Assembly: GCF_050947875.1 (NCBI RefSeq)
Contig: NC_134574.1
Coordinates: 157,522,699-157,586,698, forward strand
Direction of reading: 5' to 3'
DNA: 64,000 bases
From: Dermacentor variabilis
Taxonomy: Eukaryota > Arthropoda > Arachnida > Ixodida > Ixodidae
Part shown: positions 48,501 through 60,500 of the stretch, one piece after another
Position numbering within the stretch: the stretch's first letter is position 1
Layout of the letters: each line of letters begins with the position of its first letter
The notes under the pieces: model-generated
The model's database searches: none
What the model saw: only the letters and a program-made list of their open reading frames with translations
Told to the model about the DNA's origin: nothing
Position numbers and translations under genes: made by a program

Positions 48501-51500
48501 CTCAGCAGCAGGTAAATGTATATTATAGCGAACGTTTCCTGAACGCCCAAAAATTTGCTCCCCATTCCAGGTCAGAGCTGCACCCAAGCAGTCAGCTTTT
48601 TCGATTACGTCGGCTAAATATGTGAAGTGAGCAGACAAGTATGCTAGGTCACCTTGAAGCGTATCATTGTGTAGAGCAGTTTGAGCCCTTAGAGTATCGA
48701 GAATAAGCATATTTAAACATATAGGTGAACATGCTTACTGCAACAGGGCCAGTGGCGATAGCTCCGAATTTGGTGTGCAACAACCAGGGAGGAGATTTGA
48801 TGGTAGCGGAATGAAAAGCCAAGCGTGTGCCGACGTTTTCACATGAAATGACAGGGCAAGTATGGCGAGCGGCTACGGTTGTCGTCGCACACGCCTTGTG
48901 CCTTTTCTTGCTTACATGGGGTCTAGTGACCGGAAAACGTATTATACAGTCACATTTTGGCAATGTACCAAACTTCAGTGCCAAAAAATCCTGTTTTCCG
49001 AGAACATTTGAACCGGTAAAAAAGAAGAGTAACTGTATTGGGTTTTTTTTTGTGCTTCATTAGAGAATGTTGGTGCCAGAAAATTGTAGGTAATGGGATC
49101 ATATCAACAAGGTTCTACTGCATAAACAGGATAAGACTAGGGTAAAAGATCGAAAAAGACATTTTGAGGCCCTGACAACCCAATACAGTAAAACCTTGTT
49201 AAACTGTACCCGCTTAAACAGTAGTTGCAGTGAAGTCAAATCCCAACTCAGCAGCCATTGAACATAATGCGTTTTGTACCCACATAAAATGTACCAGCTT
49301 ACTGCGTACGTATCGGTTAAGATGCAGTGCTTCCACTTTTTGTCAAGAAATCATGGTGGTACGGCGGCCTGGCAGAACAACGAGCCTTGGAGATCAGAAC
49401 AACCTCCAAGCGCAAACGCAGAGGGCACTTGGAAGGGTGAAGCTACATCAACATCAGCATAATTTCGACGCCATGCCAGATTCGAAGCGTTGTGGCCCAA
49501 GTTGTGGTGTCATGCAAGCTAGGACAAAAACTGGGTGCTCACCATAGAAGAAAAATTGGACATCGTGCTGTCAAACGTGGCACGCAGAAGTCGGTGCTGG
49601 CACGCGAGAGGGATCTACCATTGACTATGGTGTGTGGAAATCGAAATGCGAAGGATAAGTCGGTCGGCAATGCTGCTGCGACCGTCAAAATACGTCAGCT
49701 ACAAGGTTAGACTTTTCGAGGTTTGACTTTTCGCCATCGTTGCCTCTGTCGCTGCCGAAGTGTCACCTAACGACAGTGATGAGGACGACATGGAAAGCAA
49801 CGGCCTGAGCTATTTAAGCCTGACACAAGCAGATGCTGCATTTTATGCCAGCCTCGTATGGGTGTTTGCCGAGAAGAGGGGGCTGGTGGAAAAGCTCGCT
49901 CATAGCTCGGGCGAGTTTGAGGCTGCTGTCGTCGCTGCTAGCCCGCCGCGGCATCAAACGAAAATAGCATGCTTTTGTCGTGCAAAGTGAATAAATACTG
50001 CACGTTTTCTGCCCTTTCATCACACTCTCTCGTAGTTCCGTTTCCAACAGATAAGCGGGCGATGCCACACTATTTCAGTTAAGCGGTACTACCGCTTAGT
50101 ACATACTTTTTCTGAGCACCAGCCAACTACGGTTTAACGACGTTTCATTGTATAGGCACCAACATCAATGGGCATTTAGAGGCACGATAAAGGTGCCACT
50201 CAAATGTTTCCAGGTTGATAGTTCACGCTAATGTATTGAATCGGCACAATAAGGATGCAAGAAAAAAGGCATTTTGCCTGAAGTTCTGGTCTCTGCTGAT
50301 TACACAGTGCTTAGTTCCTTCTCGAGATCTTTTTTTTTTTTCCCCTTTCTTCTTTTTCTTTTTTTGTTTTTCTAGATTTTCATCCCTGGAGTGTGTCAGT
50401 TGCACAGATTAGTACAGCTGGCTTTTATTAATTTGACCTTGATGAAGCCAGTGGGATTTACCGAATTATCCAGCAAGTCGAACTATTAAAGACAGAAAAA
50501 GAAAAGAACATCCAAACACACTGCAACAATGTCTGGCAGTATTCACCCATTTCCAAGGGCTCCTAAATTTAACACGCATCCAGTTTTTATGTGTTCATAG
50601 CAGAAAACAATGCGCACATAAATCTTCCACGCCCACAACTTTATAACGTAAAAAAAAAATAGTAAGTCTCCGATTCTGGCAATCGGAAATTACATGAATA
50701 CTGCAGTAGTAACTTTACAGAACAGAAATCTACACTACATATATATCATTGCCAATCTCAGCATTTTATTGCTGTGTACTGATAACGACATGTTGCTCTC
50801 CTTTTGGTCCATTCGCTTGATAGTCCGTTTTTCTCAAACTGCTCCACAACAATCGTAAACAGCATGGTGGTCAACGCCCAGGTTAACCACTTCGCAAGTT
50901 GGTGACACATTCAGGTCTCCTGGGACACATTCAAGTCTTCAGAGTGTCCAAAGCACAAGATGCGACACTGCTGTCACTGGCCTAGCACGTAAAATAGCTA
51001 TCCTTAGAATGAGCCTTTGTAGTGAACGCCAGAAGGCGGCGCACCGTCGTCGTCACTTTCGTGCATGAGACCTTGTTCTGCCACCATATTGTGATGACAA
51101 CGGTAATGATGCTGGGTCTGATGGTAGGCTGCTGCCAATGCTGTGACAGCGCCCTTGGCTTGTGAGAATTGGCATTTTCGACAGAAGACAATGTGTCTTT
51201 GACACACTGTTCTCTGAACGCCAACGAGACGGATGCTGCAACGACTGCGGCCACCACTGTGCATGCTTGCTGACCAGTCAAGTTTAAGTTTTCTGGCGAA
51301 GGCAAATTTCATGATCGAAATAATGAAGCTTTTGGCCCACAATGAAATGTACCGACACCGGCCTGGAACCTTGGTGATGATCAAACAAACTGAAAAAATC
51401 ATACTAGCTGGAGTCGAATTAACAGGAGTCTACTGTTTTAATTCGGTAGACCTATTTGTACACTTCTCAAGGGCAACAATCAAATCAGTACATCCTATCA

Positions 51501-54500
51501 GAAGAAGTATGGCAAATTCTCAAACCTTGAACGACTGCGTGATGAAGTCCAGCGGCCCCGATGACGTGGCGAGCTCAGTCGCAGTGACCGGGATCGCCGC
51601 CTGGAACCTCGCCTGGAACGGTACGATGCGCGGCCTCGGCTACGGCTTCTGCGGCGAATCCTGCCGCCAGACGACGACCTACAAAGAAATAATGAGGATA
51701 CCAGATAAACAGCAACAAACTCAGTACAGCTCATTTTACTTCATTGATCTCAAAAGCAGGGGTGTGCAAATATTCAAAACTTCGAATAATGAATAGACTA
51801 TTGTCAAATTTCATTCCGTCTTCAAATCCAAGTCACTATTCATAAATTCAAATATCTTTTGAATTCTTTTGAAATATTTCACAACGTCAACTGCGCCCTA
51901 ATTAAGATAAAGTAGGAGCAGAAATGCAGTAGATTTTCACTGCCGTGGGCATAGTATAGACATAACACATGGCAACTCGTGTAGTGTAGCTGGCTACGTC
52001 ACTTACGTAGTCATACTTTATAGGCTGTACAGCGATCATTCGCACTCTTCAAGAGCCCTGCGCATTGAAGAAACTACTTCTTCGCTTTTAATGCTCCATT
52101 TCTGTTTTTAACTTTCCTGACCTCACCTATACCAATCGATAGGCCATTATTGATGGTTCGAACTTCAAATTGCGTCTCGATCGGGGCACTTTGGTATAGC
52201 TAGCATGATCCAGCACATAAAAGAGGGACTATTTTTCCAGTTTCACTTTCGTGTAATTTTATTTCACTGTGGGGGGATTTTTAATGCGACTTTTGGTCGG
52301 CCGTGACAAGCGCTCGTAGCTTTCAACACGGTGTTGACGTCAAGCGCAGATGCGCTTTGGAAACAGTGAATTTCGATGGATTCCGATGAGTCTGCGTCAT
52401 AATTTCTTGATTGTGGTGGCGGCACACATTTGGAAGATGATTTTGAATCATTGGACTTCAGCACAGACGGCGAAAGTGTGTCGAATAGCTACGAGAACGT
52501 CAACAGGTATCCGCGGACAGGTTTCGTTTTTCTACTCTGAGGCGTTTCGTCGCTGCCACACTCAGATCTAAAGATATCCGGCATGTTCTAAAGGTCACTG
52601 TTCTTATCTGCAGAGTGCCAACGTCGTTTGAGCAAAACCACTTGCCAGTGGCGGAGCAAAGAGTAAATTGTGCGCAAGAAAGCGGCCAGCAGAGGACCTT
52701 GGCATTGCAAAATTATTTCGCTCTGCAGCGCCGTGTGGTGGTTCATGAAAGGCGCCACACGAGCGCGACAGCCACTGGGCCTAACATTTTCCTTTATATG
52801 TCAAGAACTTCTACAGATAGAAAGCTTACATTTACAGGAAAGTTGTATACAGCTTTTCTTGTTTAAAAAGTATATTTCAAATTTTTTTAATGTTCTCTTG
52901 GTGCAAAGCAGCATCTATGTTTCTATGGAGTTTTCTCGTTTCCATAACATAGACTTTTATTAAATAAATTTTTGAATTGTTAATAAATGTTCGCTCGAAA
53001 GTAATACCATTAGAAAGCACATTCCTTCCTTCTACAAATTGATACCATACATCTTAATATCAAGCATTTGCTGTAGCAGTAAAAAAAAAGATATCATTTA
53101 CTAGACTACCCAAGAACTGCCTAATTTCCCGAGGAGAGGAAAGTGTTAATAAAATATGCTTCATAACATACTACATAGTGACAGAAGGTGCTAACCTTAC
53201 GAACACTGGGATGTTAACCTCGTTTTATATGAATTTTGATAACAGCTATTCATCACTCGAAAACTATTCGATATTCGATTCGATTCTGCTACTGTTGACA
53301 CGACACACACATATAACGCTAAAAGTGCATCTGCAAAAGTGGACAGGCGCGCACATAGTTTCCAAGACAAGCAACTGCTTTAAAACTAGAAAACGTTTGC
53401 AAGGCGTACAAATAAAAGTTCCACTTATTTCATCTATGAGCAAAACAAATAAGGTTATAAGAAAAATTTATCATTTCCATATGCATTTTCTGAATAACCG
53501 TGGATACAGTTGCACAGACATTTCAAGAAGGAGAAAGGAGGGAGGGAGTGCACATGATGGCGTGCCCTGCCCCCCCATCACCCATTAACCAAAATATGTA
53601 GTTAACCAGGGTCGAATTAATGAGCGTCTACAGTACTTCATGTGCAAAAGAAAAACCATAAACCGGCATGAAAATCATTAGCACATTCTAACAGACCAGG
53701 AAAAGCTCTACGAGGGTGACCACTTTCATTAAAACTCAAACAAGTATTAAAGAAAATGCTTTCTCGAGTAGTGTCTCCCCTTAATGCTTCTGAACTTGGA
53801 GTTCAAAACTTGATGACCGTCGCTCTATAAACTCCACACGTACCTGGAACTTGAGGAACGCCTTCTGGACGACAGACGCCCTCGGCTCGAACCATGAGAT
53901 GGGCCAGCATGACGATCCCTAGACCTGCAACAAAAGTCAGCATCGTTCACACATCTGCCAACCTGTGAACTCGAAGATTTTAGGGGTGTGCAAATACTCC
54001 AATATTCAATTTCGAATCAAATAATGGACGTTCTAATAATTGGATTCGCGAATCGAATATTCGCAGGTTCACGATAGTGTTGGCTCTTCACAATATAGTC
54101 ATCCCGTCGTCCCACTACGTGCAACACTTTCAGCCGTTGGAGCATAGTGGATCCAATAGCGTGGCTGGCTTCGCTTCATAGCCCCAATGAGAAGATACTG
54201 TTGACACAGCATGAAACTGCATCTTTCGTCACTGACTCTCAATTTTACTAAGATGAATTCCTTTCTCTTCAAATTTGATTTTTCCAATTTCCAGATAATT
54301 TGGAAGACGTTGCAGCTCCTTCCATGTAAGAAAAACCCATTGGCGACTGCACTTACTTGCATAAAAGGTGAAACTTCAATAGAATGAAATTTCAATACCA
54401 TAGACTCCCATTAATTTGACTCCGGTAAGTTAGATTTTTCGGTTCCAATCCTGACCAAAGGTCCCAGCTGGTGCCCATGCATGCATTTCTATGGGCCAAA

Positions 54501-57500
54501 CTTTAGTTACAGTGAAATCTCGATAAACGGAAATTGCTTAAACGTAATTGTCCCTTAAATAGAGCACCATCCTCAAGGTTGGTTGGTTTTGTATTCTGGC
54601 AATTATATTCAGCTCTGTCTCTCAGTAAATGGAACTCCTGATAAACAGGAGTTCCAATTTCCCTGGTCCCTTGAGGTTTCGTTTAAAGAGAGTCCACTGT
54701 ATTCAGATCCTAAAATTGGCCTTTGGTGGATAATCCGAACTTGAGTCGGCACGCAAGCGCCTGAACCCTATGGTGACTCAAATAGCGACCTCTTCGGTGG
54801 CAGTGACCGTCTTGGTGGAGCTTAGGGCACAGAGAATGCATTTAGCATACGCCATCTCAGTCAAGAATGCCTACCCTAGGAAATTTCCAAGTAAGAACCG
54901 TAGCTCACAATGTCTCATTTTACACAATTCTAATGCTTGCCTTCTTTTTCTGGCAATTTGGGTTTAAAATTGCCTGCTCGGTGCAATCGGATACGAAACC
55001 AAAACCGCCATTGCAGTGCTTACATGTAATACAAATGTACTGCGATGAAGCTCGCTTTAGAAAACTGGCTGCTATTGTGCAATAGTACCTATTTTTCTTG
55101 CTAAAAAATTGGGTGCACATTAGATTTCTACTTTGTTCAGGAGCTTCAATGTAACTTCTACGTTAGTTTTCTGCTTTAGACACGTAAAAAAAAATTGTGG
55201 GGTTTTACGTGCCAAAACCACTTTCTGATTATGAGGCTCGCTGTAGTGGAGGGCTCCGCAAATTTCGACCACCTGGGGTTCCTTAACGTGCACCTAAATC
55301 TAAGTACACAGGTGTCTTCGCATTTCGCCCCCATCGAAATGCGGCCGCCGTGACCGGGATTTGATCCCGCGACCTCGTGCTCAGCAGCCCAACACCATAG
55401 CCACTGAGCAACCACGGTGGGTTGCTTTAGACACGTAGAATGTGGGTGTGCATTTGAGTCGGGCACATGTTAGATTCTGGCAAATGCTGCCAAATGAATA
55501 AGTGGTGTGTTTTGACATTTTTAATGCATCGTGTTTAATTCCACCTGCTGGACAATTCAACCAATATTGTCGGTTCCGTTTGGGTCAAATTAACGGAAGT
55601 CAACTGCATAACGAATCAGATTGCCAGTTTGCCAACTTCACTATATCAAAGTCTGTAGTGGTCTTTAATTCTTTCTCAGTCTATAGCAACCTGGACTACA
55701 CTAATTTCCACATGTCAAGTGGAATCAAGTCTCTTTGTTTAAGGTGCGTCCCTGTTAGCAACACAGCAACTCACCACGCGCCTTTTGGAGTTCATGGACC
55801 AGGCGAGATCTGCCTGTCACACAGTACAGAGGATCTTCCAGCAGCACAGTGACGTGGGCACTCAGCGACAGAGGAGTGGTTGTGGCTACGCTCACCACCG
55901 CTGATCGCTTTCCACCGATATCGTCACTAAGATTTGTGACGATTGGTTTGAATGTTTGTCCCCTCTGTTTTTGTGCAACCTTGTTATAACAATTATCAGT
56001 TATAACAATGGGATTTTTATTAGCACATGAATATGTGCAAAGGTGGGTTGGACTGTATGCGTCCTATACCATAAAATCCCGAGCAAGCGCCCCCACCCGT
56101 GCAACTGCCCCCCTGCCCGCCCCCCCCAACTTCACTGCTAATTTCAAGTTTCCACACCGTTCTGGGAAAGCCTCCCCCTCTCCCCACTCAGGAGACGGGG
56201 GGAGTGGGGAGGGGGGGGAGGCTTTTCGCACCTCATCTGGACAACACTGGCCTGCCAAATCCAGCTCATGAAAGAAAGTGTCTGTGGCTTGTCTCTTTGT
56301 TTAAGGTGCATCCCTGTTAGCAACACAGCAACTCGCCACGCGCCTTTTGGAGTTCGCGGACCAGGCGAGATCTGCCTGTCACACAGTACAGAGGATCTTC
56401 CAGCAGCACAGTGACGTGGGCACTCAGCGACAGAGGAGTGGTTGCGGCTACGCTCACCACCGCTGATCGCTTTCCACCGATATCATCACTAAGATTCGTC
56501 TGGCTCGCTTCAAATTTGTAGCAGAAGGCGCTTCAGAATGAACCGCCAATGCTCCCAAGCAGCAATGTTTTGCTACCATTGTTGCAGCTTCACCCTTTTC
56601 TTGCAATAAATTCACACGAAGAAGAAAACATGCCGATACCTGCGGAGATGCCAGCTGCAATGCAAGCATGGCCAATCCGCGGTTCACTGTCCGCCGTCGG
56701 AAGCCATGCACTGCAGCTGAGCTCGACTTGTTTTGAGTGATGAACAGCAATAACAAATATTTCGCTTAATAACGTTCCTGTTCAATAAAATTTTAAATCC
56801 ATGCCCACACCATTTTTTTTTTTGGAAGAGAGGGGTAAATTTTGTTGTCGCCATCTTGAATTTTGGTGCCGTTCCAGGATTGAACCCTCCTCCCTCCCAC
56901 ACACTTTGCCAGTAACCACGACTTGCTTGAGGGGGGACGCTTGCTCGGAATTTTACAGCAATTCAAATTAACACTCATCCCTTTGCGTCACAAGATATGG
57001 CATAATTATTACATGGAAGGGGTCACAGATCTGAACCTATTTACCATAGAGCAGGAGGACTGACATGTTTCTGCGACCACCAGCCTCCACACACTTGCGC
57101 TAACGGCCAAAAGCACCACACATGGCATACTAGTGGCACAAAGAAGCACAATAATAAGTGATTTGGTGTAACCCTTACATCAGCTAGTTCCAGGTGTAAT
57201 ACGAGTAGTATATGAAGTGGTTATTCAGCAGAAATCGTGGGACACACAGAAAAGTGAAAATAACAGCACTGCAAAACACACGGAGCAAAACATTTATGAC
57301 CACGCTACAGTAATACCTCGTTAACTTGAAGTAGTAAAAACCGGAAAAAATTTTGCAGCAAAAATTCGAGTTCTTTCTAAAAAATTCCCAACTACTGACC
57401 AGCTTTTCAACAAGAGCTTCTAAACTGCCTCTTCGTAAAGGTTTCAAAGAAAGAAAAACATACCAGAGATATCAACCAGCTCCATTTTGCGGCACTGCCA

Positions 57501-60500
57501 TTTTATTCAGCGCAGGAAAACTGTGTAAGGCTGGTCTGCTTTGTGGTAGCACTTGGACATAGAAAGGCATCCTCGAGCTGATTCAAACATCGCATGAGCC
57601 GATCGTTACCGCCGCTGCACTCAACTTTATTTCACAGCAAGCGAAGCATGTTTCTTGTTTTAGCTGATGTAGGCACCTCTCTATGTCCTTCCATCGTTGT
57701 CAACCCCTTCACCTGTAGCCGTCCCAGCGATTTCGGCTTCAGTAAGTCCATGCCGCATGCGTTGCTTAGAATATAATTAAAACGGAAATCAAACCTCTGA
57801 CGGCAAATCACATGCGTTCCATAAAGCAAACAAAACGAACAGTGTCAAACGTGTGTCAAATGCGTGCTGCCACTACGCACGTCAATCCCATCACATGACA
57901 TGCCACATGGTTGCTTGACAAAGTTGCTATGCCACTAGGTTCAACTTGGCATTCGGGGGAAATGTCCGCTTTGTGGCAGGCGCGGCAGCCTCATGCGAAG
58001 CGTGTTAACGTTCTGGCGGCAAAGTTTTTCCACTCTCAGACAAGATTTCGAGATATCCGCAATTTGGCCCAAAAATACTTCCGAGATAAAGGACAATAAA
58101 TACATGGCACGTATGGGAAATGGTTCGGTGCCGCGGAAAATTTCAACTTAGCCAATTTTTCTAGATGTGCGAGTTCGAGTTAACGAGGTATTACTGTACT
58201 TGTGTGGCTTCCACAACATTGCCTGCTTAGTACAAAACAAAGTACAGCCCCACATGATGCTCCACTCCGTAAACCCCTTAGCAACCGAACAAGTCAAGCC
58301 CAAACGGACCTTCCTAACCTCAAATGGTCTCGTGACCTTCGCCTGGAGAAGCCACCACTTCCACGACCGCCGTCACCCCTGGAGGACGCTGCGGCAGCCC
58401 TGCTTCCCGACGACGAAGCTCCACCGCCGGCACCAGCTGTTGAAGGTCCGCCAGCTTTCGCATGGCCTTTCTTGGCGGCGCCATCATCGTCGTCGGACCC
58501 TTCATCACCAAAGCTTGTGATGAAGGTGATCTCACCCATGTTCTGGGGAGATCTAGATCGTGACCGGGAACTTGACTAGGCTCTGAGGAGACCAAAAGAA
58601 AAGAAAAATATTCTTGGCAATTCGAAGTGACTCAGTAAAGTGGAAAGTATGCAGAAGCCTTCAAGACCACTTGCAACGAAACCTTCACTTGACTATATTC
58701 GCAAATGTGAATGTCACTGAGAACACTTTGACAGAGCCCTTAAAAGGCTCCTCACCAGAGCCCATAGCAAATTTTGGTTATAGGGTGGGTTCTGCCGCAA
58801 AAATTTTTCAAATCGGCTCATTAATAGCCGAGATAGAATTATTTCAGAGCCATGAACCCATGATTTCAGGTGGTGTGCTCCACTGCCAAGTGAAACACTC
58901 TCTCCACTTGCCCCGTCTAGCCTCAGCAAGTGAAATTCCTTCCCCGCATTCTCCCACACCGAACCTCGAGGATTGCCTGACACATACATCACGAGCCCCG
59001 ACTTCATTTTATTTCTCTCTCGCTTTTTTACGGCGTGGCGCTTTTCCACTGACGGCATCACGCACGAGCTGTTGTGATTGTCTTGTTTCGCACAGCACCC
59101 AAGCACACCTGACTAGCGGTATAAGTCAGTGCGACACGAACACCGAGGCGGATACAAGCGGATCACAGAGCATGATCTCGCGCTGGAACCCGGTAGAAAA
59201 TGACATAGTTTCAGTGTCTGCATGCGCGACTGCACGACGTGGGATCAAGCAGATGGAACGGAAGTACATCTTTCTTGCTGCGGTGTCAAGTAAAAAAAAA
59301 AAAAAAAAAAAACATGCAGACATTCGGTTTGGGTGTTTTATTATTTCTCTAATCTTTAATTTGTCGACTCTAGCAACATATTACACAAATAACAGATGTT
59401 GGCTTGAATAGTTCTCAAAGTTACGTGTTACCTCAAGCAACGTCACAGTAAAAACGTGTACATAGGCGCACTAGCGCATGTACGTCATCCTCCGGCTTGG
59501 AGCATGGTGGCCGTGAGGAGAAGGGAAAACAGCATTTCGTTTGAAATTTCAGACCTTTCTGCAGGGCGTAGCAATGTACTACTTTGCAGCCACGATTATT
59601 GTCACGCATTGTATGCTCTGCGCTTGTCAGCTCAAAACGGCCAGACCTGGTGAGGGGCCCTTTAAAGGGCTGCTAAATCATTCTCAGCTCGAAATTTTGT
59701 TATATGGTGACAGCTGTGCACGTCTACAATGAACATAGAGCCAATAAGGCTTCAACTGAGAGCTAGTTGTTACATCACTCAGTAAATTGTGCACACGTTC
59801 CTCTGTCCTTTTCATCATCTTTTCTTCGATATACCAGCGTAGTAAATCAAACATACAGCCATGAGAATTTTCCTAAACGATGCCATAATAGGAAAGTTAC
59901 TGGGGCTCAATGAACAACACTGTGGCCACGGCAGTTTATCATTTTCACTACCTTTATCATGGGCACTTTCTCCTCTTTGCCATATATACTTCTATATGCT
60001 CAGTCTTACCAAGTATGTGCCATACAGCAAAAACTACATCTCGTGTCAGCAGAGCAACACATGAGACCAAAAGATTTGCTCCACCTCTGTCCACCCCTGA
60101 TCGTCCTCCGTGTGACGTCGACTGACTAGAAGCTTCAAGGAATGAACAATGGCACACAATGGACGAGCACCCATCTCTGTTCTCAGAAAACACAGCCAGC
60201 TCTCCACCCCATGGCTCTCGTTCCTCATCGGTTGGCCAATCCACAGCTTTTACCTTGATGAATTCATGCACATGATCGTCACAGCATCTTGTACACTATG
60301 CGTGTTTATTTAAAGTGCGTTAAAAATGTCGGAGGTTGTTTAGGTGCCCTTCAGGCTTAGTACACACTTGTTTGTGCTGTCACGTAGACAAGTGAGCAAT
60401 ACCACTCGCCTAAAGTTCTGCGTCACGCGAGCACTGCCGTTGTTTGCGGGCACACTTTCTGCCCACCCTTGTCAGCGAGATGAGCGAGTTGAGTTTACAC

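Larger units (their letters stand above)
54403..55609. mobile_element. Probable host element for two nested insertions
   Basis: GACTCCCATTAATTTGACTC on the left and, inverted, GACTTCCGTTAATTTGACCC on the right (about 55,585-55,605) look like terminal repeats of one element. Between them lie a 190-bp MITE (54,510-54,699) and a SINE (55,187-55,422). Boundaries are approximate. Confidence 0.45.

Noticed and set aside
55176..55466. tRNA gene suggested by A and B boxes
   Set aside because: Box spacing, body and 15-bp target duplication identify a tRNA-derived SINE; no full cloverleaf.
55729..56499. The duplicated segment as extra CLASRP RS exons
   Set aside because: The frames with some RS character either meet a stop or have splice phases that do not join exons d and e; exon d joins exon e directly.
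58320..58595. Other frames across CLASRP exon d (plus strand and shifted minus strand)
   Set aside because: They are shadows of a GC-rich exon; only the frame with GEITFITSFG matches the family.
58614..59411. 265-codon plus-strand open frame
   Set aside because: No domain, low complexity near the poly-lysine end from an A run, and it lies in a CLASRP intron without splice or promoter context.
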